From NCBI GenBank assembly GCA_014654775.1, contig JACVZW010000013.1, positions 1-64,000 on the forward strand: a DNA stretch of 64,000 bases, in the 5' to 3' direction. Made by a program: the position numbers and the translations under genes. Under the pieces are notes generated by a model that ran no database searches, was not told the DNA's origin, and saw only the letters and a list, made by a program, of their open reading frames with translations. The first letter of the stretch is position 1; each line of letters begins with the position of its first letter. This DNA is from Paracoccaceae bacterium. GTDB taxonomy: Bacteria; Pseudomonadota; Alphaproteobacteria; Rhodobacterales; Rhodobacteraceae. Below, piece after piece: positions 45,360 through 55,559 of this stretch.

Positions 45360-46772
45360 TCACAGCGCCATCCACAACGGCAGCCGCGCCCGCAACTGTT
45401 CCATCAGCAGGTCCAGCGGCATCACCTGCGTATGCACCACCCACAGTCCGACGATGACCAGAAGGATCAGCGTCATCACCGACCCGACCAGCATCAGCCG
45501 ATTGCGCCGCTTCTCGGCGATCGTCGTCACATAGGGCAGCGACGCCAGCGGCGTGATGCCCAGCGCCGTCGTCAGATCGGCCGGCCGCCGGATAGCCCCA
45601 CGCAGGAATTCCAGCACCGCCACAAGGCCCAGACCGGCAAGAATACCTGCCCCCAGCCCCGCCGCCATGATCTTGGGGCGGTTCGGCTTCTCGGGCGCAT
45701 CTGGCGCCACAGCCTGTTCGATCACCGTGATCCGCTGGCCTTTGGACAGCGCCTCGATGGTTTCCCCAGTCTCGGCCTTGGCGCGGTTCGACACGGCCTG
45801 ATCATATTGCGACCGGATGTTCTCATACTCGCGCTCCAGCGCCTCCAGCAGGACCGCATTGCCCGGTGTCTGCGAGATTGAGGTGGTCAGCTCCAGCACC
45901 CGCGCCTCAAGGCGCCCCTTCTCGTCTGAAATGAAGCCAAGCTGCGTGCTCAGGTCGTCGCGCCGGATGTCCCGGGTCGTCACCCCGCCCGTGGTTCCCA
46001 CCGTCGCCTCGCCCTCCGCCGCCTCTTCAGTGCTGCTGCGCAACCGCGCCAGACGGTCGATCTGCTCGGTGATCGCCACCTCCTCCCGCTCCAGCTCGGC
46101 GACCCGCGTCTCCAGCCGGGTCAGTTCCTCGCGGCGAAAGGTCAGACTGTCCGGCAGCGCCGAGAGGTTCTTCTCCTTGAAAGCAAGGATGGCCCCAGAC
46201 CGTTCGGCCAGCGCCTGTTCCAGCCGCTCGACCTCCTGCTGAAAGAATTCCAGAGTCTGCCGCGCGACGACGGTCCGCATCGCGACATCTTCCTCAAGGA
46301 TCAATGTGACCAACTCATTCGTCACGGCCGCCGCCAACTGCGGATCGGGCGCATCGAAACTGACGCGCACCAGCGTCGCCTGCACGCCGCCGCTGCCCCC
46401 CCGGTCGAAGGTGGTGTTGATATCCACGCGGCTGCGCATGTCCCGAACGATCTCGCCCGCCGTCAGCGGCCGCTCGGCCTCGGCGCGGACAACGTCATAG
46501 ACGTTCAGCCTGTCCGCAACATCCAAGAGCTTGTCGCGGGCCAGAATGCGCTGCTCGATGATCTGCAACTGCTCGCTGGCCTGCGTCTGCACCGTGGATT
46601 GTGCCAGCGCATCGGGGATCTGCTCGGATTCAACGACCAAAAGCGCGCTCGCCACATAAACGGTGGGCAGCACCTTCGCCGCGACGAAACCCGCCGCCGC
46701 GAAGACGATGAGCACCAGCAGGAACCAATGCGCCTGCCTCAGAAAACGCGAAAAATAAAACCTTAGATCCAT
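45360..46772 (-). CDS. Wzz/GumC-family polysaccharide chain-length protein
   Basis: 470 aa from ATG 46772 (MDLRFYFSRFLRQAHWFLLVLIVF). An N-terminal membrane helix (about 16-35), a Wzz domain (LPTVYVASALLVVESEQIPDALAQS), a long periplasmic coiled coil (about 155-360) with PDAPEKPNRPKIMAAGLGAG, and a second membrane helix identify the GumC/ExoP membrane subunit. It forms an oligomer that sets chain length together with the kinase encoded next. A third hydrophobic segment near the C-terminus (RLMLVGSVMTLILLVIVGLW) is somewhat unusual. Confidence 0.9.
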   Translation of the reverse strand: MDLRFYFSRFLRQAHWFLLVLIVFAAAGFVAAKVLPTVYVASALLVVESEQIPDALAQSTVQTQASEQLQIIEQRILARDKLLDVADRLNVYDVVRAEAERPLTAGEIVRDMRSRVDINTTFDRGGSGGVQATLVRVSFDAPDPQLAAAVTNELVTLILEEDVAMRTVVARQTLEFFQQEVERLEQALAERSGAILAFKEKNLSALPDSLTFRREELTRLETRVAELEREEVAITEQIDRLARLRSSTEEAAEGEATVGTTGGVTTRDIRRDDLSTQLGFISDEKGRLEARVLELTTSISQTPGNAVLLEALEREYENIRSQYDQAVSNRAKAETGETIEALSKGQRITVIEQAVAPDAPEKPNRPKIMAAGLGAGILAGLGLVAVLEFLRGAIRRPADLTTALGITPLASLPYVTTIAEKRRNRLMLVGSVMTLILLVIVGLWVVHTQVMPLDLLMEQLRARLPLWMAL

Positions 46773-47271
46773 CGCCCCGACCGCTTGCCCCACCGCAGGG
46801 CGCTTCCTGTCTCCCCCCAAAGACAGGCACGCACCGCCACACGACCCCGATATCCGTCCACTACTGCCCTGTCATCCCTGCTCTGGCAACACTTATGAAT
46901 TTCGAACAGCGCGGACAGGCCGCTTTGCGACGCCTGCGCCACCCTCCACCGAATCACCCGACTGATTCGGGGCCACGCACAGGCCCCGATGCCGCGCCGC
47001 AGCGTCGCCAAGCGGAGACTCTGCAATAAAGGGAAACGATCACCTGCCGATTGTTGCCGCAAGCCCGCACAATTCTAGGCATCCGGCAAGAAAACCCGTG
47101 CGAAAGTATTAACATTTATAAAAAGGGGATACATTTCTGACGGAAATTAGGCAAGGTTAACTCCGTTGCCCAAGACCAAGCTCCGAGTCGGAAGATCACC
47201 ATCGGAAGAGCGGACAGGGTCGTCGGGCGGCATTTGATTTGGCACCTGCAGTAGACGCGGAACGATTTGAA
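46773..47271. other. Divergent promoter region of the exopolysaccharide locus
   Basis: About 500 bases between the Wzz-type gene and the sugar transferase gene, with no convincing gene. Bases 47100-47135 are A+T-rich in an otherwise high-GC stretch, and TTAAC occurs at 47109 and 47157. It should contain promoters for both directions; no hexamers could be assigned with confidence. Confidence 0.45.
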
Positions 47272-47976
<705 letters not shown>

Positions 47977-47993
47977 CGCCCGCCTTCCCCACC

Positions 47994-50528
47994 ATGCATA
48001 ACCGTTCCTCTCTCCTCCGCCCGCTCCTTTTGATCGCCACGCTGGCCTTGGCCGCCTGCCAGACGTCCGAAGAAAAGGCCGAAGGCCATTTCAGCGCCGC
48101 GCGCACCCTTGCCGAGTCCGGTGATATCGACCGGGCCATCGTCGAGTTGCGCAACGTCTTCGAGTTCGACCCCGACCACCGCGAAGCCCGGGTCTATTTC
48201 GCCGACCTGCTCTATGAAAAGGGCGACATCCCGCAGGCCTATGGCCAGTATCAGCTTCTGGTCGATCAGCATCCCGATTCCGTCGACGGGTTGATCCGCC
48301 TCGCCGAGATCGCGCTTAGCCAGAACGACTGGGAGCGGTTCGAAACCCAGACCCGCGCCGCCGAACGGCTGCAGCCCGACAGCCCCGTGGTCCGCGCCCT
48401 CATCCTCGCGCTCGACTACCGCTCCGCCACCGAAGACGAAAACGAGGCAGGCCGCGCACGGATCGCCGAAGAGGCAACCAAGCGGCGTCAGGACCTGCCC
48501 GACAACCCCGCGCTGCGCCGGATTCTGATCGATCAGATCAGCATGAGCGACACGCCCGGCGACGCGCTCCCGCTGGTCGAAGAGGCGCTGGCAGAACAGC
48601 CCATCGATTTCGGCCTGCAGGAACTCAAGCTGCGCCTGCTGATTGCCGCCGACGACAAGGCGGCGGTGTCGGCGCAACTGCGCAGCATGATCACCCTCTT
48701 CCCCACGGCCGAGGAATTGCCCGCCGCGCTCCTGCAGTGGTATCTGGAGCAGGAAGATATCGACGGCGCCGAAGCCTTCCTCGTGGAACGCGCCGGCGCT
48801 CCCGATGGCCCGGTGGAAAACCACGTCGCGCTGGTGGAATTCCGCAAGACCTTGCGCAGCTCCGAAAGTGCGATCGCAACGCTCGACGCCCTCATCACCG
48901 CCAATCAGGGCAAGCCGAACGCCGATCTCTACACCTCCTTGCGTGCCTCGCTGCGTTTCGAACAGGGCGACCGGGCCACCGCCATCGCCGAAGTGGATGG
49001 CATTCTTACCACCGCCCCGGCCTCCGACCAGACCCGCCGCATCAAGACCCTGCTCGCCCGCATGCTCGAGGCGGATGGCGACAGCACCCGCGCGCGGGCG
49101 CTGATCGATCAGGTCCTGACCGAAGACCCCGGTCAGGTCGAGGCGCTGATGATCCGCGCCGCATGGCGCATCGCAGATGATCGCGCGGCCGAAGCGGTGA
49201 TCGATCTGCGCGGCGCTCTGGGCCAGACGCCCGATGACCCCCGGCTTCTGGCGATGATGGCCGATGCCTACCTGCGCGACGGCAGCCGTGACCTTGCCGC
49301 CGACAGCCTCGCCCAAGCGGCACAGGCCTCCGGCAGCGCACCCGAATACGCGCTGCGCTACGCCGCCTTCCTGCGCGAAGATGGCCGCGATCCGCTTGCC
49401 AAGACCGTCCTGTTCGACTCGTGGCGCAACAACCGCGCCCATCCGGGCCTGCTCGACGCTCTGGCCGACCTCGCCATCTCCTCCGAGGACTGGCCCCTCG
49501 CAACGGAAATCTCCGCCACCATGCGCAGCCTCGGCAACGAGGTCTATACCGCTGCCGCCGACCAACTCGACAGCGCCATCCTGATCGGTCAGGACCGCGT
49601 CGAGGAAGGTCTCGCCCTGCTTGAGGAACGCGCCGCGGCAGGCCCCGCCGATGCACGCTGGGTCTCGCTCATCGTGCAGACGCAGATCCGCAGCGGCAAG
49701 ACCGAGGATGCCCGCCGCTTCCTAGACGATGCCTTGGCCCGCCTGCCGGACGACAGCGAATTGCGCCACCAGTCCGCCGCGCTCGATATGCTGCTCGAAC
49801 GCAATGTCGAGGCCATCACCCAGTACCGCCGCCTGCTCGCCGACAATCCGACCGACGATCTGGCCACCCGCAGCCTCTATTCGCTGCTGCGCCTTGCCGG
49901 GGAAACGGTCGAGGCCGACGCCGTTTTGGCCGCAGGTCTGGCCGCCAATCCCGCTTCGGCCGATCTCCGCTGGGTGAAGGCCTCGTCCCTGCAGGAACAG
50001 GGCGATTACGAAGGCGCACTCGCCGTCTATGAAGAGCTTTATGCCGAAAACAGCGCCAACATCATCGTGGCGAACAACCTCGCCAGCCTGTTGACCACGC
50101 TGCGCCAGGACCCTGAAACCGTCGCCCGCGCCTATACCATCGCCCGCCGCCTGCGCGGCACGCCCGTCCCGGCCTTTCAGGATACATTCGGCCGCATCGC
50201 CCATCTACAGGGCGAGACGATCGAAGCCCTGCCCTATCTCGAAGCCGCCGCCGAAGGCCTGCCCGAAGACGGCTCGGTTCAGTTCCATCTCGGCGAGACC
50301 TACGCCGCCCTCGGTCGGGTGGACGAGGCGCGCGACCGCCTCAACGCCGCCATCGCGCTGGCAGGCACTGCGACCCCGCCTTGGCGTATCGCAGCCGAAA
50401 AGGCGCTCGCCGCCCTCGACGCGGCTCCCGCACCCGCGCCGGCCCCTTCCGCCGGCACAGACACGGACGCACCGACCACCCAGCCGGCCGCCCCTGCCCC
50501 GACAACCGCACCGGACGCCAATCCGTGA
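47994..50528 (+). CDS. TPR-repeat lipoprotein of the exosortase/EPS locus
   Basis: 844 aa. The signal peptide ends in the lipobox LAAC with Cys22 as the lipidation site. The rest is a long series of tetratricopeptide repeats (for example FSAARTLAESGDIDRAIVELRNVFEFDPDHREAR), ending in a low-complexity Ala/Pro/Thr tail (about residues 810-844). Long TPR lipoproteins of this type accompany exosortase loci (PEP-CTERM TPR lipoprotein) and probably scaffold polymer export in the periplasm. It overlaps the next gene by four bases (GTGA). Confidence 0.85.
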   Translation: MHNRSSLLRPLLLIATLALAACQTSEEKAEGHFSAARTLAESGDIDRAIVELRNVFEFDPDHREARVYFADLLYEKGDIPQAYGQYQLLVDQHPDSVDGLIRLAEIALSQNDWERFETQTRAAERLQPDSPVVRALILALDYRSATEDENEAGRARIAEEATKRRQDLPDNPALRRILIDQISMSDTPGDALPLVEEALAEQPIDFGLQELKLRLLIAADDKAAVSAQLRSMITLFPTAEELPAALLQWYLEQEDIDGAEAFLVERAGAPDGPVENHVALVEFRKTLRSSESAIATLDALITANQGKPNADLYTSLRASLRFEQGDRATAIAEVDGILTTAPASDQTRRIKTLLARMLEADGDSTRARALIDQVLTEDPGQVEALMIRAAWRIADDRAAEAVIDLRGALGQTPDDPRLLAMMADAYLRDGSRDLAADSLAQAAQASGSAPEYALRYAAFLREDGRDPLAKTVLFDSWRNNRAHPGLLDALADLAISSEDWPLATEISATMRSLGNEVYTAAADQLDSAILIGQDRVEEGLALLEERAAAGPADARWVSLIVQTQIRSGKTEDARRFLDDALARLPDDSELRHQSAALDMLLERNVEAITQYRRLLADNPTDDLATRSLYSLLRLAGETVEADAVLAAGLAANPASADLRWVKASSLQEQGDYEGALAVYEELYAENSANIIVANNLASLLTTLRQDPETVARAYTIARRLRGTPVPAFQDTFGRIAHLQGETIEALPYLEAAAEGLPEDGSVQFHLGETYAALGRVDEARDRLNAAIALAGTATPPWRIAAEKALAALDAAPAPAPAPSAGTDTDAPTTQPAAPAPTTAPDANP

Positions 50529-52531
50529 CGTGCCGCCGGGCCGTCCTCTGCCTCACCCTAATGCTCTGCGGCGCCACAGCCACCGCCGCACTGGCGCAGA
50601 CAGTGCCGCCTCTCCTGCCACCCGATGGCCTCGCTGACCCGACGCTCGCGCTCGGCATCACCGGCCTTTCCGATTGGGAAACCGGTCGCCCCTTCATCGA
50701 CCAGATGATGACGGCGCGCGGCTGGTTCGGGGCGGCCGAAGGCGATTGGGAAACGATGTCCACCGGCGATCTCATCGCGGGTGGCTATGTCGATGAGGAC
50801 GGCTGGGTCACCCGCCTGCCTCCCGGTATCTCCGTCATCCGCACGATCTGGGCCTATCCCGACGTCACCGCCGAAAGCCGTGCGGGCACCTATGTCCTGA
50901 CCTATGAAGGCGAAGGCCGCATCAACCTTGGCGGCGATGCCCGCCGCCTAGATGCCCGGCCCGGCCGCATCACCTTCGCGACCGCAGGCGGCAGCTTCTG
51001 GCTCGACCTCACCGATCTCGACCCGCGCGGCATCGGCACCCCCATCCGCAACATCACCATCGTGCAGGACAAGCACCTCGCCCTGCACGAAGCCGGCGTG
51101 ATCTTCCGCCCGGAATGGATCGATCTCGTCAAGGATGCCCGCCTCCTGCGCTTCATGGGCTGGCAAGGGACCAACGGGTCCGGCATCGGCCCGGGCGACC
51201 TGCCAGTTATCGAGGCGCGCGGCTTTTGGAAGATGCGCGGACAGGGTGCCCCTGTCTCGCTGATGGTGGAACTTGCCAACCAGATCGGCGCGGACCCATG
51301 GTTCTGCATGCCGCACATGGCCGATGACGCCTATGTCCGGGCCTTTGCGGATTACGTCTATGCCAACCTCGACCCCGACCTCGTTGCGCATGTGGAGTAT
51401 TCCAACGAAGTCTGGAACGACGCCTTCCCGCAGGGCCGCTGGGTCCGCGAACAGGCTGCCGCGGTCTGGGGCGTGCCTTATGGCCACGAAGGCGGTTATG
51501 CCTTCACCGCACGCGAAGCGACGCGCGACGCCCTGATTTGGGAAGATGCCTTCGGGGCCGATGCCACGACCCGTCTCAACAACGTTCTGCCGGGCCAGAC
51601 CCCGAACACTTGGGCCACCGGGCATCTGCTGAACCCGCAGGCTTGGGCAGAGGCCGAACCCGACACCTATCTTCCCGCCGGAGCCGTCTTCGACTCCCTT
51701 GCGCTGACCTCCTATTTCGCCGGTATCATCATGGCGGATGAGACGACGCGCGCCGATCTCGTCTCTCGCATCCGGCAGGACCCTACCGCCGCCCGGCGCT
51801 GGCTGACCGACCGAATGGCCGACCCCGGACTGCCCGACACCCCCGGCAGCAACCTCAAGTTCCTAAAAGAACAGAAGGCCCTCGCCGCTGCACAGGGCCT
51901 CGTCCTTCTCGCCTATGAAGGTGGCCAGCATCTCCATCATTCCTGGGCGGTCCCCGGCCTGACGGATGCCGATGTGCAGGCTGTCACCGATTTCATGATC
52001 GCCTTTGTCCGCGGCCCCGAAATGGCCCGGATCACGGCGATGAACTGGGAAATCTGGAAAGAGATCGGCGACGGCCCCTACATGCATTTCGGCGACAGCG
52101 GCGTCGGCGGCAGATGGGGCAGTTGGTCGCTGGTCGATGCGCCGGGCGTTTCCAACCCGACCGCCGACCTTCTGACCGAACTCAACCGCAGCACCCCCTC
52201 CTGGTGGGGCGATCCGGGTGGCCCGCGCTATCAGCAGGGCCGCCGGATCGATGGCAATGACCGCGCCAACGCCCTTGCCGGAACCACCCATGGCGATATC
52301 CTTCTGGCCGGGGCGGAGGACGACCTGCTCAATCCCGGCCCGGGGCTTGACCACCTCCATGGCGGAGACGGCATCGACACGGTCCTTCTGCCCGACCCGG
52401 CCGACAGCATCAGCTTTGCCGCTGAAGGTCCCCGCATCGTCGCCCGTGGGCCCTCGGGACGCTGGCACCTCTTCTCGGTCGAACGCATCCGCTTCCCCGA
52501 CGGCACCGAGATCGAGACCCCCACCCCCTAG
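50525..52531 (+). CDS. Large secreted protein with hydrolase-like core and degenerate RTX tail
   Basis: 668 aa from GTG 50525, which gives a good signal peptide (MTCRRAVLCLTLMLCGATATAALA). The central part resembles a glycoside-hydrolase-like TIM barrel: IGADPWFCMPHMADDAYVRAF, then VEYSNEVWN with an Asn-Glu pair fitting the acid/base Glu of clan A enzymes, and later VLLAYEGGQHLHHSW. The C-terminal region (GNDRANALAGTTHGDILLAGAEDDLL, HGGDGIDTVLL) resembles degenerate RTX calcium-binding repeats. It may cleave or bind the polymer exported by this locus; that is inferred. Translation is coupled to the TPR lipoprotein gene. Confidence 0.7.
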   Translation: MTCRRAVLCLTLMLCGATATAALAQTVPPLLPPDGLADPTLALGITGLSDWETGRPFIDQMMTARGWFGAAEGDWETMSTGDLIAGGYVDEDGWVTRLPPGISVIRTIWAYPDVTAESRAGTYVLTYEGEGRINLGGDARRLDARPGRITFATAGGSFWLDLTDLDPRGIGTPIRNITIVQDKHLALHEAGVIFRPEWIDLVKDARLLRFMGWQGTNGSGIGPGDLPVIEARGFWKMRGQGAPVSLMVELANQIGADPWFCMPHMADDAYVRAFADYVYANLDPDLVAHVEYSNEVWNDAFPQGRWVREQAAAVWGVPYGHEGGYAFTAREATRDALIWEDAFGADATTRLNNVLPGQTPNTWATGHLLNPQAWAEAEPDTYLPAGAVFDSLALTSYFAGIIMADETTRADLVSRIRQDPTAARRWLTDRMADPGLPDTPGSNLKFLKEQKALAAAQGLVLLAYEGGQHLHHSWAVPGLTDADVQAVTDFMIAFVRGPEMARITAMNWEIWKEIGDGPYMHFGDSGVGGRWGSWSLVDAPGVSNPTADLLTELNRSTPSWWGDPGGPRYQQGRRIDGNDRANALAGTTHGDILLAGAEDDLLNPGPGLDHLHGGDGIDTVLLPDPADSISFAAEGPRIVARGPSGRWHLFSVERIRFPDGTEIETPTP

Positions 52532-53325
52532 GGCTGTCGCCGCTCCGCCAAGGCCGTCAGCGCCAGCCGCGGCAGCACCGCCGCGCAGGCCGCATAGCGC
52601 CCCGCCAGCCGCGCGGGATCACCCAGCATCCGCCACAGCCATTCCAGCGCCAGCATCCGCACCCAAACCGGCGCGCGCCGCTGTGTCCCGGCGATGAAAT
52701 CCAGCCCCGCCCCGATCGACACGAAGCCCAGCCCCGGCTGCCGCACCCGGCCCAGCGCCGCCAGCCGCTCCTGCTTCGGCGCACCCAGCGCCAGCAAAAC
52801 CAGCCGCGCGCCTGTGCCGGCCACCTGTTCCAGCACCGCCGCCGCCGCCGGTCCCGCAGGATCGAACCCCATGGGCGGGGCGATCCGCGCCACCACGCGC
52901 AGCCCCGGCTCCGCCTCCTCCAGCCGCGCCGCAGCCCGCTCCAGCACCGCCTCCGTCGATCCGATCAAGCCGACCGGCACTGATAGCCGCGCCGCCAGTG
53001 CCATAACCGGGGCGATCAGATCCGACCCCGGCACCAGTTCCACCTGCCGCCCCGCCAGACGGCACAGCCAGACGATGGGATTGCCATCCGCCACCACATG
53101 ACTCTGCGCCACATAAGCCGCGCGAAAGGCCGGGTCACGCCGCAGCTTCACCACGTGATCAAGGTTCAACGTCGCCACCGCAAAGCCGTCACCGTCCCGC
53201 AGCCGCGCCTCCATCTCGGCCAGAAGTGTGTCGCGCGCGCGCGTGGTCACACCGATCTCTCCAGCGCCCGGTGGCCCGAACACCAGACGCCCCTGCCCCG
53301 CCCCTTCGCCTGCCGCCACGCGCAC
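52528..53325 (-). CDS. WecG/TagA/CpsF-family glycosyltransferase
   Basis: 265 aa, GTG start. VATLNLDHVVKLRRDPAFRAAY, HVVADGNPIVWL and LLALGAPKQERLAAL are the family's conserved stretches; the Asp in ADG is probably the catalytic base. It adds an amino-sugar or glucuronic acid-type residue onto a lipid-linked precursor. It converges with the preceding gene, overlapping it by four bases. The start is uncertain because no good ribosome-binding site is visible. Confidence 0.88.
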   Translation of the reverse strand: MRVAAGEGAGQGRLVFGPPGAGEIGVTTRARDTLLAEMEARLRDGDGFAVATLNLDHVVKLRRDPAFRAAYVAQSHVVADGNPIVWLCRLAGRQVELVPGSDLIAPVMALAARLSVPVGLIGSTEAVLERAAARLEEAEPGLRVVARIAPPMGFDPAGPAAAAVLEQVAGTGARLVLLALGAPKQERLAALGRVRQPGLGFVSIGAGLDFIAGTQRRAPVWVRMLALEWLWRMLGDPARLAGRYAACAAVLPRLALTALAERRQP

Positions 53326-53443
53326 CGCCGCCGATCTCTTCGCCTCAGGGCCTTGCGCCCGGAAAGCACTGTTGCCTCACGACTATTAAGCTAGTTTAAC
53401 ATGCAGCGCAGCGAAACCCGTATCGGACGTCCGAGTACCCCGC

Positions 53444-54301
53444 ATGACAGACCCTCGCCCCGATGCGGATGCCCCCTTTTCCCTCATCATCCCCGCCAGC
53501 AACGAATCCGCGTGGATCGGCCCCTGTCTCGATGCCCTGCTCGCCCAGACGGCCGAGGCCGGGCCTATGGTCGTGATCCTCTCGGCCAATGCCTGCCGCG
53601 ACGATACGGTCGCGCAGGCCCACCGTCGCAGTGCCGCCTTCGCCGCGCGTGGCAGCCGCCTCGTCGTGATTGACAGCGACATCCCCGGCAAACCCGCCGC
53701 GCTCAACCGCGCCGATGCCCTCGCCCCGCCCGGGCCCCGCGCCTATCTCGATGCCGACGTGACCTGCGCCCCCGGCCTGATCGCCACGCTCCGCCATGCC
53801 CTCGCGCCCCGCGATGCCCGCTACGCCACTGGCCGCCTGACACTCGCCCCGGCCCGCAGCACGGTCACCCACCGCTACGGCCGCCTCTGGATGGCGCTGC
53901 CCTTCCATGCCACGGGCGCCGCCCCCGGTGCGGGCCTCTTTGCCGTCAATCCAGCGGGCCGCGCCCGCTGGCAGGCCTTTCCCGACCTGATCTCGGATGA
54001 CAGCTTCGTCCGCCTCCACTTCACCCCTGCCGAGCGGATCGAAGTGACCGAACGCTACCTCTGGCCTCTCCCCGAAGGCTTCGCCAATCTCGCCCGCGTC
54101 CGCAGGCGTCAGGATGCTGGCCTCGCCGAACTGCGCCAGCACCACCCCGACCTTTTCCGCGCCGGGGAAGAGACGGCCGCCTCGCCGGGCCTGCTCCTGC
54201 GCCTCCTAGCGCGGCAACCACTCGACCTCGCCACCTACCTCGCTGTCCGCCTTGCCGCACGCCTGCGCCCCGCAACCGGAGGCTTCACCCGTGGCCGTTG
54301 A
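53444..54301 (+). CDS. Family 2 glycosyltransferase
   Basis: 285 aa. FSLIIPASNESAWIGPCLDALLAQT is the GT-A nucleotide-sugar-binding start, and AYLDADVTCAPGL carries the DxD motif. A single C-terminal membrane-associated segment may be present. Specificity cannot be predicted. Overlaps the next glycosyltransferase gene by eleven bases. Confidence 0.87.
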   Translation: MTDPRPDADAPFSLIIPASNESAWIGPCLDALLAQTAEAGPMVVILSANACRDDTVAQAHRRSAAFAARGSRLVVIDSDIPGKPAALNRADALAPPGPRAYLDADVTCAPGLIATLRHALAPRDARYATGRLTLAPARSTVTHRYGRLWMALPFHATGAAPGAGLFAVNPAGRARWQAFPDLISDDSFVRLHFTPAERIEVTERYLWPLPEGFANLARVRRRQDAGLAELRQHHPDLFRAGEETAASPGLLLRLLARQPLDLATYLAVRLAARLRPATGGFTRGR

Positions 54302-55559
54302 TCCCCGCCCTGCGCCGCTGGACGACCCGATTCCCGATCCCGGCCCGATCGCCTATCTGACCGGCGAATATCCCAAGGTCTCCCACACCTTCATCCAGCG
54401 TGAAGTTGCAGCGCTGCGCGCGCTTGGCCTGCGCATCGAAACCTGCACCGTCCGCCGCGCCCCCGCTGCCGCCATAGTCGGCCCGGACCAGCAGGCCGAG
54501 GCCGCGCGCACCTATTGCATCCTCGACGCTGCGCGAAATCCGCTCACTCTCATCGCCGCCCATCTGCGCCTGATCGCCACCGCCCCCCGGCGCTGGCTCG
54601 CTGCGCTCTCCCTCGCCTTTCGACTGCGCCCGCCGGGACCGAAGGCCCTGCTCTGGCAGGTCTTCTACTTCCTCGAAGCCGGTGTTCTCGCCCGCCACCT
54701 GCAAGACCGGGGCATCGTTCACCTGCACAACCATTTCGGCAGTTCCTCCTGCAGCGTGGCCCTGCTGACCGCCACGATGACCGGCCTGCCTTTCTCCTTC
54801 ACCATGCACGGCCCGTCCGAATTCTTTGAAACCGCCCATTGGCGGCTGGATGAAAAGGTCGCCCGCGCCGCCTTCACCGTGGCCATCAGCCATTTCTGCC
54901 GCAGCCAGTTGATGTACTTCTCAGACCGCACGCACTGGCACCGCATCCGCATCGTCCATTGCGGCATCGACCCGGCGCGCTTCCCGCCGCGCGCCCCGCA
55001 GCCCGATGCCCACCCCCATATCGCCTTCGTCGGGCGGCTCGACCCGGTCAAGGGCGCCGACCTTCTGCTCGACGCCCTCGCCGCACTGCGCCCTTCCCAT
55101 CCCGGCCTGACCGCCTCCTTCATCGGCGACGGTCCGCAGGCAGATCACACCCGCGCCCGTGCCCGCACCCTCGGCCTCGACGACGTGACCACCTTCCTCG
55201 GCGCACAGCCCGAAGAAGCCGTGGCCGACCTGCTGCAACGGGCCGATCTTCTCGTCCTGCCCAGCTTCGCCGAAGGCCTGCCGGTCGTCCTGATGGAGGC
55301 GATGGCCACCGGCCTTCCCGTCATCGCCTCACGCATCGCAGGCATCCCCGAACTTGTCCGCGATGGCGAGAATGGGCTTCTGATCCCGGCGGGCGACACG
55401 GTCGCCCTGACGGCCGCCATCGACCGTCTTCTCACCGATCCCGACCTGCGCCTGCGCATGGGTCAGGACGGCCGCGCGACGGTCCTCGCCGATTTCACCA
55501 TCGAGACAGAGGCCCGCCGCCTCGCTCGGCTCTTCACCCGCGGTGTCACGTCCGGCTGA
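54291..55559 (+). CDS. Family 4 glycosyltransferase
   Basis: 422 aa from GTG 54291. IAYLTGEYPKVSHTFIQREVAAL is the typical N-terminal start of exopolysaccharide GT4 enzymes of the WcaL type. The C-terminal GT-B domain has FVGRLDPVKGADLLLDAL and PSFAEGLPVVLMEAMATGLPVIAS with the ExFxxxxxE-like motif. It probably adds one sugar of the repeat unit. It converges with the polymerase-like gene, overlapping by 14 bases. Confidence 0.87.
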   Translation: MAVDPRPAPLDDPIPDPGPIAYLTGEYPKVSHTFIQREVAALRALGLRIETCTVRRAPAAAIVGPDQQAEAARTYCILDAARNPLTLIAAHLRLIATAPRRWLAALSLAFRLRPPGPKALLWQVFYFLEAGVLARHLQDRGIVHLHNHFGSSSCSVALLTATMTGLPFSFTMHGPSEFFETAHWRLDEKVARAAFTVAISHFCRSQLMYFSDRTHWHRIRIVHCGIDPARFPPRAPQPDAHPHIAFVGRLDPVKGADLLLDALAALRPSHPGLTASFIGDGPQADHTRARARTLGLDDVTTFLGAQPEEAVADLLQRADLLVLPSFAEGLPVVLMEAMATGLPVIASRIAGIPELVRDGENGLLIPAGDTVALTAAIDRLLTDPDLRLRMGQDGRATVLADFTIETEARRLARLFTRGVTSG

